Assembly (NCBI RefSeq): GCF_000497045.1
Contig: NW_015961970.1
Span: 682,802-746,801 of the forward strand
Length of the DNA stretch: 64,000 nt
Source: Kalmanozyma brasiliensis GHG001
Lineage: Eukaryota; Basidiomycota; Ustilaginomycetes; Ustilaginales
Reading direction: 5' to 3'
Below the pieces are notes generated by a model. It ran no database searches. It saw only the letters and a program-made list of their open reading frames with translations, and was not told the origin of the DNA. Below, piece after piece: positions 39,001 to 45,564 of this stretch (position 1 is its first letter; every line of letters begins with the position of its first letter). A program made the position numbers and the translations under genes.

Positions 39001-39747
39001 TTTGGACAGGCGCTGATGCGGGCAGAGGAAGACACGCTGCAGGCGGATCGAAAGGCGGAGTTGGAGGCGCAGAAGAAGCAGAAGGGCTTGATGGGCAAGG
39101 GCAGATTTGGGACGCGTGTTGCGCAGTTTGGTCCCGAAGTGCGAGGGCCGCTGGCTGGTGTCGCCGCCGCCGCCGGCGGGGCGGGTACACAGTCGACTTC
39201 GGCTGCAGAGACGCTCGATTCGCCCATCAGCGACGTCACGCCTACCGCATCGCGCTTCCAGTCTTCAGACAGTGGCAGTGGCGGAACGCTTCGGGCGGAT
39301 CAATCACCCGCGATCTCCGTCCCGGCCGACGCAGCCCGCCGCTCCTACCGCGGCAGAGGTCAGCTGGACGAAGCGATCAAAGAGCTGCGCGCCGGCGCGG
39401 CGGGTCGCAAGCTCGCCAACGTCTTTGCCAACCGCGACGCCTCTCCCTCACCCACCAAGCCGTCCTCCCGCATCTTTGCCCGCCCTCCCCCGCTCGAGAT
39501 TGACACAACCGCCGAGGAGGAGGGGGACCAGATGCAGACGCTCGAAGCTGGCACCATTGGCAGAAGTCGATTCTCACCTGCGACGCTGAGGAACGGTACG
39601 GGCAGGGATAGTATCTATGGTACGCTGTCAGGTAATCCTAACGGCACGCTGAGCGGGAGGAAGAGTTTGAGGGTCAAGCAGGGTGGGGCGAGACGGCCGT
39701 TGAGTCGGGTGTTTTTGACGGGAGATCGGGTGGAGCGGGACGATTGA
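33094..39747 (+). CDS. Diaphanous-related formin (GBD-FH3-FH1-FH2-DAD)
   Basis: Actin-nucleating formin controlled by Rho/Cdc42 GTPases, acting in polarity, actin cables and septum formation. Intronless, 2217 residues. In order: an unassigned, apparently folded N-terminal part (1-235) and a disordered Ser/Pro stretch; the GTPase-binding start near 542 (FDKLMNDLGIKGTSRTAMLA); the FH3 region, about 749-1040 (KDLFKHLLSLRVTLSSAKLS, MNIELGFEKVLEQ); coiled coils, about 1135-1410; the FH1 domain, about 1472-1605, with several runs of 8-12 prolines; the FH2 domain, about 1608-1995 (KRKALFWNKLPAHSLSSTVW, TIGNVLNSSTFRGEAAGFQL); and a DAD-like GQLDEAIKELRAG near 2090 followed by basic residues. The GBD and DAD imply autoinhibition. 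Start at 33094 is the first ATG of the conserved part (acgATGg). Ustilago maydis has a related formin, Drf1, needed for septation, but I cannot prove orthology. Confidence 0.95.
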   Translation: MAGRELLQVLLPGNAAILSASVPSAASTSIQDLIVALLTDLTNNKQLKAAFGSHFQPWASATSNDFESSEKWLIDPHGQLWALQAVQATEPNYEWKEEELRAINDGIVPLQTGVFGFLRSLAEGPKPSDEDGAPLPVADLSSPTAFSDFLLSSHLHTPRLRLVCGAAGLRVRLRFGHVPEIYDGWDQRTFFLPADAKSPEAAGVGSLVTEVVEAVCEEFGIRRVVLQGSKSARVVYALCPLPATPASAPAPMPPPSPLPDNASLPQLLSSMDTSDPGLMFTISASWLNKLGTVAQGFSKHARRQGSNGVPLAPAPSAAPGQPARSPSPTKQSAVKTGVLGLWGSASVSKATAALLPAAFSPAAKNASRSTGDADLDALSVELTSARLNAEEDEDDAGGTLRGSKPTTPARHNNSLPADESQRQARGSAEVEGSSEAPEHVGKGRRHHGPLATARLSRMFEGWMGGGGEPTSPSSSSLRHNAMDEPETPTASNIGRVHGTVGRSGKTFSVSGPLELDSDTSNVSRSSSIVYLPSPASEDLHSPEELAARFDKLMNDLGIKGTSRTAMLALPDDRKRFLISQNEAARTSTPSKSRNAMSPQLSDKPASPTLSNSSDTVGRSVGLPSGWSNRFSISSITNWATGDANSSGAGSAKEDEGDASPRVSLSGDASSQGSTSTRPTTMISETGSFGSVDSRPHSNGDHTNTLRAHHTGSSAGVTASLFSNWWGGGSTIAGVNASQDPGGGDECNAAMGHVTRLKDGKLSRKDLFKHLLSLRVTLSSAKLSWIDSFLHCDGLGALERIMQHETEGIVSSLIVHRTKQVERKDMSDAILLEAVKCLRTLMNIELGFEKVLEQSNLVNYIAFALRSPSYKLRLQVADVLAALCVLSLDDGHRMVCGALSELKIATGERFRFAFLVDDLKPDSSEDALNDAWNAGLKDANADEAIEWEYRAAAMVLVNAITNSPEDLEERVSLRDEFARRGLNEVLVSLRYVDPPESLATQIQVYVEEKQEDQDELHDRALHLSDRDRERDTDVMSDLGEAGEILRRSQDAHEDLYPIMISILRHTSSILDRDIDHQFKTDLLFVVDKYVEQSADVADFDEGWRSFMRSYLANIQHLVGKQAMIKANANRISDTSTVPSSFIEELEGLRAKVEELSDDKAKLSTRLNEQTAEVITLRSLPGAAALRKDSAEDDAASSGLPSSQPKRGDKESFAGVIHRLVAKEKQVIELQAELDRLSSAARPEERTDGDDRAKKERLERNRQWTNLMDEIARHKEQLAGAEANAEAKEREIKYLKRALETVYGRFQSGMAQAQEEAEAKDHGEEASKSATSAGNSEMEADMMARRTIEALSKKDVEISELRADVAKLQEKALQSMEAAKSTKEMEALQIQLGEKDNHITKLGDEMAKLQALLLQLQIQPAGSGTSSAGAAPNHRQASRPPGAPAPPHTGSAALGTTPSPRLQMVAESQSVSAGDAPPPPPPPPPPPAPPAAAGLAAGASGSVSLDGPPPPPPPPPPPPGPGMPSTTAATSSGAPPPPPPPSPPPPVQAGATAGAFVAGPPPPPPPPPPGVAAGMPPPPPPPPSNARPIPPPPPSALNTPKPPTLPPLPKKKRKALFWNKLPAHSLSSTVWSDLPKTSVDVTGEIDRLDELFAIGSKPVAAVPDAKQAGQKAKPTTLLNLTRAQNVSIVLTRIRMPFAEMRAAILQCDESKLSIDHLKSINKCLPTTDELGLVRDYDGDIGTLSKADQFFKEMLGIPRLSERLACMVYMRTFELDLEEIKPDLRILKHAVDEINGSAKFKSVLHTVLTIGNVLNSSTFRGEAAGFQLSDLLKLRDTKPSQPTPATPTLLHYLVRVLNKTDKTLVGFLDDCSHVEAAARLSTTSVMASIAALITGHVTIKREMTVLQNVGISSQSDRFVDVTDEFLRQTSPQLKALQLVERTVSANLSKLLTYFGEDPSQTKPEDFFGLVSSFGQALMRAEEDTLQADRKAELEAQKKQKGLMGKGRFGTRVAQFGPEVRGPLAGVAAAAGGAGTQSTSAAETLDSPISDVTPTASRFQSSDSGSGGTLRADQSPAISVPADAARRSYRGRGQLDEAIKELRAGAAGRKLANVFANRDASPSPTKPSSRIFARPPPLEIDTTAEEEGDQMQTLEAGTIGRSRFSPATLRNGTGRDSIYGTLSGNPNGTLSGRKSLRVKQGGARRPLSRVFLTGDRVERDD

Positions 39748-39943
39748 TTGGACAGCGGATGTGGAACGACACGGATGAACTTTGATGATTTCACGCAGGG
39801 ATGTAATGATACTCATGACCAGAACTTGAGCTTCCGACTGCGTTGATGAAGAAGCGCCAACAATCAGCACCATCCTCAGGCAGAGATCACGGGATGCTAG
39901 AGATCAAATCTATATCATTTGCCAACAACTTGTGTCCGACCAC

Positions 39944-41395
39944 TCAGGCCTTCTTCGTGCTAGGTACCATGGTGACGACCTCCTCTGCGCTGGTGGGATG
40001 AATAGCGCATGTCTCCTGGAAATCCTTGACCGTAGCGCCCATCTTGACCGCCACCGCGAAGCCTTGCAACATCTCATCCGCTCCCAAACCCACAATATGA
40101 AGTCCTACCACCTTCTCCCCTGGACCCACGACCATCTTGAACGCGCTCGGTGCCTTTTCTTCCAACATACCGTAGTACATGCTGACAAACTTGGACGTGT
40201 GAACCTTGACGTTGTCCTTGCCGAATTTTTCGATCGCCTCGGGTTCGCTGAGGCCGACAGTGCCCGATGTGGGGTGGGAGAAGATGACGGTGGGGATGTT
40301 GTCGTAGTCCATATGGTCGTCCTTCAGGCTTGGGTGGCCGTAGAGACGGTTGCTGAGCTTTCGACCCGCAGCGATGGCCACTGGGGTCAGCAAGGCTTTG
40401 CCCTGAATGTCGCCGATCGCAAAGAGGTTGGATACGTTGGTCTCCTGGTACTTGTCAACGATGATGTTGCCGCCCTTGTCGAGTTCGACGCCGGCGGTGT
40501 CGAGTCCGAGGTTGTCCGTGTTGGGTCGACGACCGATGGCCCACAGCAGGCAGTCGGCTTCGATGGTCGAGCCTTGGTCCGTGTGGATCGTCAACGGTCC
40601 TCCCTTGGTGCCTTCGACCTTGGTGATGTTCGTCTGCTTGTGCACGTTGAGCCCGGTCTTGGACATGTACTCCTGGAGCGTCTCGGAGATGATGGGGTCG
40701 AACGGACGGAGGAAGGTGTCGCGGCGGATGAGCAGGTGCGTCTCCGAACCCAGAGTGTTGAACACGCCGGCGAGCTCGACGGCGATGTAACCGGCTCCGA
40801 CGACGACCACGCGCTTGGGTTGCTCGCGCAACGCAAAGAAGCCGTCCGAGTCGACACCCAGGGAGGCACCGGGAATCTTGTCGTCCGAGGGAATGATCGG
40901 TCGTCCACCCGTAGCGATCACAATTCGGTCACCGGTCACCTTGTGCGTTCCAGCCGTGAACTTGCCGTCCTCACCACGCATCGTCACCTCGACCTCGTTC
41001 TTGCCCGTGAGCTTTCCGTGTCCCGACAGATACTCGACGCCATCCTTGTCGAGGTTTCGATCGTAGATGCCGTTGAGCTTGCGAACGTAGGCGTCTCGCT
41101 TCTCGGCAAAGTAGTTCCACGCGAACGCGGGTACCTTGGGCTTGTTGACCACGTCGCCGAAACCGTACTCGGGCGCCTCCTTGAGGTGCTCGGCGATGTC
41201 GGCGGCGTGCCACATGAGCTTTTTGGGTACACAGCCGACGTTGACGCACGTACCGCCCAGTCGACCGTCCTCCTCGATGACGACGACCTTCTTGCCGTAG
41301 GCAGCGGCACGGCGCGAAACACCCATGGCGCCCGATCCACCGCCGATGACGACCATGTCATAGTGCGTAGAGGACGGCTTGGCAACGGGAGGCAT
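39944..41395 (-). CDS. GLR1: Glutathione reductase
   Basis: NADPH-dependent flavoenzyme that reduces glutathione disulfide, keeping thiol balance in cytosol and mitochondria. From the ATG at 41395 the protein is 483 residues, the same size as yeast Glr1. It shows the FAD-binding motif [11 protein letters not shown], the redox disulfide [16 protein letters not shown], the NADPH-binding [15 protein letters not shown] followed by two Arg (LIRRDTF) that read the NADP phosphate, the second FAD motif NLFAIGDI and the C-terminal active-site HPTSAEE. All catalytic parts are intact. Upstream of the ATG the frame stays open for 105 codons without an ATG, and this extension looks like a mitochondrial presequence (separate entry). 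The ATG-started form would be cytosolic. Confidence 0.95.
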   Translation of the reverse strand: MPPVAKPSSTHYDMVVIGGGSGAMGVSRRAAAYGKKVVVIEEDGRLGGTCVNVGCVPKKLMWHAADIAEHLKEAPEYGFGDVVNKPKVPAFAWNYFAEKRDAYVRKLNGIYDRNLDKDGVEYLSGHGKLTGKNEVEVTMRGEDGKFTAGTHKVTGDRIVIATGGRPIIPSDDKIPGASLGVDSDGFFALREQPKRVVVVGAGYIAVELAGVFNTLGSETHLLIRRDTFLRPFDPIISETLQEYMSKTGLNVHKQTNITKVEGTKGGPLTIHTDQGSTIEADCLLWAIGRRPNTDNLGLDTAGVELDKGGNIIVDKYQETNVSNLFAIGDIQGKALLTPVAIAAGRKLSNRLYGHPSLKDDHMDYDNIPTVIFSHPTSGTVGLSEPEAIEKFGKDNVKVHTSKFVSMYYGMLEEKAPSAFKMVVGPGEKVVGLHIVGLGADEMLQGFAVAVKMGATVKDFQETCAIHPTSAEEVVTMVPSTKKA

Positions 41396-41710
41396 GCTGA
41401 CAGAGGAGCTGGTGGAAAAGTGCGTGGTGGTTTGCTGGAGACGAGAGGCGGCAGCAGCGACGGGCGTGCGGGCGGAGGGCGTCAGCTTGAGGAGCGGCGA
41501 TCGCGGGATGGTGGGGAGAAGAGCTGTCGAGGCGCGCAGCACTCGTAGCGATGTGTTGGCGGCGAGCGGCGGTATCTTGGAGAGATTGCTGCAGAGAAAC
41601 AGCAATGCAGATGTAGGAAGAGGAAGGAAAGAGAGAGGGGGGGTTGAGGAGCAAGGAAGAGAAGATGAATGCCGGATTGCACTCAGCTTTTTGGCGTGGG
41701 TCCGAAGCAC
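41396..41710 (-). other. ATG-less in-frame leader of glutathione reductase, possible mitochondrial presequence
   Basis: The frame upstream of the glutathione reductase ATG is open for 105 codons (back to a GTG at 41710). It contains no Asp or Glu and is rich in Arg, Ser, Leu, Ala and Thr, including [17 protein letters not shown] and [19 protein letters not shown], just what a mitochondrial targeting signal looks like. The sense strand has no ATG from 41396 to 41858, and the first one upstream (41861) is out of frame. Translation would need a near-cognate start, such as CTG at 41539 or GTG at 41542, or an unseen 5' exon spliced to the ctctgcag acceptor at about 41589. Confidence 0.6.
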
Positions 41711-42073
41711 GAGCCAATTTTCAGCGCAGGCGATCCCAAAGGAAAAGATCTACTGAGCCAAGATACGGTAAGCAGGGTCTGCGGACTTTAGCACCCTTCT
41801 CCAATTCGCGAACAGAAGCGCGGCGCTGACGTCTTTTGCTTCCGCACAGCCGAACGAACATGCCGATGGCGTCTTTGCAGATGTCACTTCATTCAACGGC
41901 GATCTCCACACAACACAGCCGAGCAGGTCGTTTCGATTCGGGGTCCTCAGGGTCCCGCTGGTCGGTGTCTCAGTGCAGATGTCACGATGTGGTAAAGCCA
42001 TCCTCTTCCTTGCGGGTATATGGTACATCGGTCGTGACAGGAGAGGGAAGCAATGAAGTGCGAATGCAGGCTA
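41711..42073. other. Intergenic upstream of glutathione reductase
   Basis: Promoter region of glutathione reductase and 3' flank of the membrane-protein gene, both on the minus strand. No gene, repeat or RNA recognised. Confidence 0.5.
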
Positions 42074-43765
42074 CTACTTTTTCTTGCTCCGCTTCAACCA
42101 CCTCGGCAGCTTCATCTTGCTCTTGATCGAGCTGGACTGGGTCGAGACGGTGCGTGTGCTGCTGCTGGATGGGAACGTCATGGACGTCGAGGTCTGCATG
42201 GACGTGTCTGCAGACCCGGTCGCGTCCCTCATGACGGGCAGGAGAGCAGCCGAGTTCGGGTCTTGTCGAGAGTTGCGCGCGACGGGACTGCCTGCTTCAT
42301 CCGAGAAGACGTTGGGTCCTCTTGCTTCGCCGTCGCCGCACCTGGCTGAAGAGGTGTCACCGCTGCCACCGCCACCGCCTCCAAAGATGTTGAGCGTCGA
42401 CAGCGTGCCACCTGAGGCTCGCCTCTCGGGCAGCGCTGCCCGCGCAAGCCGCAGACGTGCCTCCTTACGCGCAACAGCTCGGTTCGGTGTAATGTCGATG
42501 ATATCGTCTGGATCGCTACCTTCTGCCTCCTCGTCGCCCTCTTCATCCCGCCCATCAGCGTCCTCGTCTTCGATGGCCTCTGAGTGTCGATGAGGACCGC
42601 CGAGCTCGGCGGCGCCGGGTGATTTTGAGTAGATGCCCGAGCGAGCGGACGCGCTTCGACTCATGCCCTGCGCTGATGTGGTGGATGCGACTGGTGAGCG
42701 TGTGCTTCGGATGCTTGCTTGGGAGTGTGTCGCTGAGGGTTGGTGTACATGCGAGGGGCCTTGCGGTGTTCTCGGCTCGTTGAGAGTGCTGCCGTAGCCT
42801 TGGGGCGTGGACGAAGTGGCCCCTAGCAAAGGCTGATCGCTTCCGTCCGTCGGCTTCCTCGACAGAGTCGAAATGGGCGAGGCAAGCTGCGGTCTCGTTT
42901 GAGTCTCCGAATCCTGGACGGCGTGACCATTGACAGCTGTGCTCCTCTCGACATTTCGTGCCGTCTCTTCCTCTGTCTCTTCCCCATCGTCGGAAGGATA
43001 CAGACTTTGCGCATCCGCTCCACGTTGATAGTGCGGATCGTCCGCCAGACCTCTGGCCCATCGTTTCGCTTCAGCAGGATTGCCGCCGGGCGGAACTTTG
43101 ACGCCAACCACAGCGATGAACAGCACCCACTCGATGACTGTGAACGCCATTTCTGCGCCGACAAGGATGGACATGGTCGGCTTGAAGTGCTTCACTGCGT
43201 GTGGCCAGCGCCATTGGTCCGGGGATACCAAGCTTGACCAGAAGGGGGGCGGCGTCGCGAGAATGTCCGGCTTGCCTCTCGCCTGGAAGAGAAGATTAGC
43301 GATGGAGACGTAGAACAGCGTGCTGAGGATGCTGATGGCAGCTACAGTCACACCGAGCTGACGAATATGTTTGCTAAAACCGACCATGGCATAAGCTAAG
43401 GCGCGAGTCATGGAGAAGGCAATGACCAAGAGCACAATCTTGCGGCGCTGCCATGCCGCCTCGTCTAGCTGAGGAGCCGGGACGAAGGATGAGCTGGATA
43501 TGACGGGATCTTGGGTTGGTGGATGACCAGGTCGCCTTGCGTCCGAGTCATTGTGCTTTGCTTCTTGGCGCAGAACGAGAACACCAAGAGTGAAGGCGAG
43601 CGCAATATCGAGAGCAGCTACGAAAGGCAGGAGGAAGAAGAGCCTTGGCCTGGAGCGTGGAGGATATTCGAGAGGTACCGGTGCAGACTCGTCAAGGGGC
43701 GCTGAGGAGGAGACGAGGATGTAGGAGCCGGCCCTGCGAGGCGATGGGCGTGTATCGGACGACAT
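42074..43765 (-). CDS. Unknown membrane protein with four predicted helices and long disordered tail
   Basis: Intronless frame of 563 codons from an ATG; I do not recognise the family. Four hydrophobic segments lie in the N-terminal 230 residues: about 43-66 (FFLLPFVAALDIALAFTLGV), 110-131 (IVLLVIAFSMTRALAYAMVG), 138-161 (VTVAAISILSTLFYVSIANL) and 200-225 (ILVGAEMAFTVIEWVLFIAV). The rest is hydrophilic: Glu/Asp-rich near residue 260 (DDGEETEEETARN) and again near 410, Ser/Gly-rich later, ending in a strongly basic tail (MKLPRWLKRSKKK). There is no signal peptide. Even helix count suggests both ends on the cytosolic side, with the basic tail perhaps binding acidic lipids. Length, composition and the stable frame support a real gene; function unknown. 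Confidence 0.78.
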   Translation of the reverse strand: MSSDTRPSPRRAGSYILVSSSAPLDESAPVPLEYPPRSRPRLFFLLPFVAALDIALAFTLGVLVLRQEAKHNDSDARRPGHPPTQDPVISSSSFVPAPQLDEAAWQRRKIVLLVIAFSMTRALAYAMVGFSKHIRQLGVTVAAISILSTLFYVSIANLLFQARGKPDILATPPPFWSSLVSPDQWRWPHAVKHFKPTMSILVGAEMAFTVIEWVLFIAVVGVKVPPGGNPAEAKRWARGLADDPHYQRGADAQSLYPSDDGEETEEETARNVERSTAVNGHAVQDSETQTRPQLASPISTLSRKPTDGSDQPLLGATSSTPQGYGSTLNEPRTPQGPSHVHQPSATHSQASIRSTRSPVASTTSAQGMSRSASARSGIYSKSPGAAELGGPHRHSEAIEDEDADGRDEEGDEEAEGSDPDDIIDITPNRAVARKEARLRLARAALPERRASGGTLSTLNIFGGGGGGSGDTSSARCGDGEARGPNVFSDEAGSPVARNSRQDPNSAALLPVMRDATGSADTSMQTSTSMTFPSSSSTRTVSTQSSSIKSKMKLPRWLKRSKKK

Positions 43766-44139
43766 GGTGTCTAGGGATCTTCACAAGGCGGAAAGCGCTA
43801 CAAGGTCGCTATGTGGTGGCCATAGCTTGGTAGCGGTCGGTGGGCGTAGCGTCGGCGCGGACGATGGGATCAGGGATGGTGAGGGGCGTGATGAGAGTAG
43901 CGAGACGGGAGAGCAACCAGAGCTTATCGGAGTCTCTATTGCTGGCAAGCCTCAAAGGACCCCTTTTTAGCAACGCAACCAACACCCACGGCCTTCTCAC
44001 GCGCTCTCCGCTGCACGGCGCCTAAAAGAGGGTGCAGGGTCCAGCCGAGTTGACCGCTGGAATCGTGACGGCCTCACCGAAACATGACAGAGTCTCTCTC
44101 TGGTCAGTCACATCCTATTCCCACGCTGTTTGTGCTTGG
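43766..44139. other. Intergenic, no gene recognised
   Basis: A 374-bp gap between two minus-strand genes, the promoter of the membrane-protein gene and the 3' end of MRM2. Nothing else seen. Confidence 0.5.
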
Positions 44140-45229
44140 TCATGGATTGCTGATGTGAGCACCTTTGAAGCCGATGCAGATCCAAAACTGCTCTCTCGAC
44201 TCTTTGCGGCTGGCTTCCATCTTTTCCGCCTTGACAAAGTGGAACTGCGTTTCGAGCACCTCTTTGCGGAAGAGGTCGGCTTCGTGAGACATAAAGTACT
44301 TCATCACCAGCACCGATGACTTGGACGCCATCCATGTCGGTGACTTTCGCTCTCCAGCCTGCGGCACGCGATGATCCCGCTTGAGCGTACGCATGGCGAA
44401 GCTCTGTTGAATCGAGACCACCAGAAGACGAGTCAGCATTAGCACCAGTGAGACGGCCTTCAAGGAGCGAGTGGGGGAGGCTCACTCACCGTTGCCGCCC
44501 TGCAGAGCTCCAGAGATGCCTCGGTGTCGACAATGGGATTGCCAGTCGTGTTGGCTGTGGCGAAAGAGAAGGCAGCGTCAGTGCCTACGATCAGCAGACT
44601 TCCCCTCGAGCCCATCCATACTCACCCATCATATCGCTCACTACGACATCAACATATCCTTCCGTCTCCGTCGAGGCGACATTCTGGCTCTGGCTGCTGA
44701 GCGTGGCATCTTGCACCATCTTCCTCAGCTTGTCCTGCATTGCCACATCGAGGAAGTCGCCCCGAATGGAATTGACTCCGTCGATATCGACCACTGGCAG
44801 CAGATCGAACGCAAAGACTGGCATCCCAGCGTTGGGCTTCCTACGAGTGCGCTCGACGATGGCCTGACTCCACCCGCCGGGTGCAGCTCCCAGGTCTACA
44901 ATCACACGCCCGGGCCGCAAGAACTTGTATCGATCGTCCAGCTGCAACAGCTTGAATGCAGACCGGGCGACGTAGCCGCTCGCAGATGCTGCAATATCGT
45001 CTTGCTCGTCATAGTCTTGCTTTCCAGGCTTCGATGGTCGAGCACGCTGCTTGACGAAGACATCGTTCTTCTGCCTTTGCATGTATCGGCTTGAAGAGCC
45101 ACCGCGTTTCGAGGATGCATGGCGGACCGTTTGAAGCGATGGCTCGAGGGGCCGGCATCGCGGCACTCGCGCGATTGATGGCCGAGCACCGCCACTGCGA
45201 CCGAGCAAGGACGATGCTCGGGCTAGCAT
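44140..45229 (-). CDS. MRM2: Mitochondrial rRNA 2'-O-methyltransferase Mrm2 (FtsJ/RrmJ family), three exons
   Basis: SAM-dependent methyltransferase expected to methylate a ribose in the large mitochondrial rRNA. Exons 45229-44626, 44554-44490 and 44403-44140, with gtgagt/cag junctions, give 310 residues. The N-terminus (MLARASSLLGRSGGARPSIA) is a basic presequence ending near RHASSKRG. The FtsJ domain has GYVARSAFKLLQLDDRYKF, the SAM-binding VDLGAAPGGWSQ, VVSDMMANTTG and the final VLVMKYFM and SRKESREQFW. The K-D-K-E tetrad is complete: Lys93, Asp199, Lys258, Glu294. A longer in-frame extension above 45229 would place a hydrophobic stretch before the presequence and is less likely. Divergent from the transporter gene with 335 bp between starts. 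Confidence 0.93.
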
Positions 45230-45564
45230 GCCTATCTGACAAGCTTCGTCATAGATCTCAAGGTCTGGAAGATATACACGCTCGGTCAAGTTGAAGCCGA
45301 CGAAAAGGAATCCGAGCACAGCCCACCCTGCCAAAAAACTCAACCGCCGGCCAACTCGAAAGCAAAGACTGCTTGCTACACGCACGTGGAGCCAACGTTT
45401 AAACTTTATCGTTCTCAGACATCAACCTCCCCTTCTCTGCAGTCGGTGTCTACTATCGTGACGACCTCTTGCTTACACAGGAAGCAATGTCACGCCTCAC
45501 CTCTTGACCATCACCACCATCCTCAAGCGACTCGCATCGTCCGGCCAGGGTACGGTCCTTCACG
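45230..45564. promoter_or_regulatory. Divergent promoter between MRM2 and the transporter gene
   Basis: The 335 bp between two divergent start codons must hold both promoters. No clear TATA box seen. It includes CT/CA-rich sequence next to the transporter start. Confidence 0.5.

Noticed and set aside
39932..41548. 538-codon frame opposite glutathione reductase
   Set aside because: Antisense shadow; the opposite strand encodes every glutathione reductase motif.
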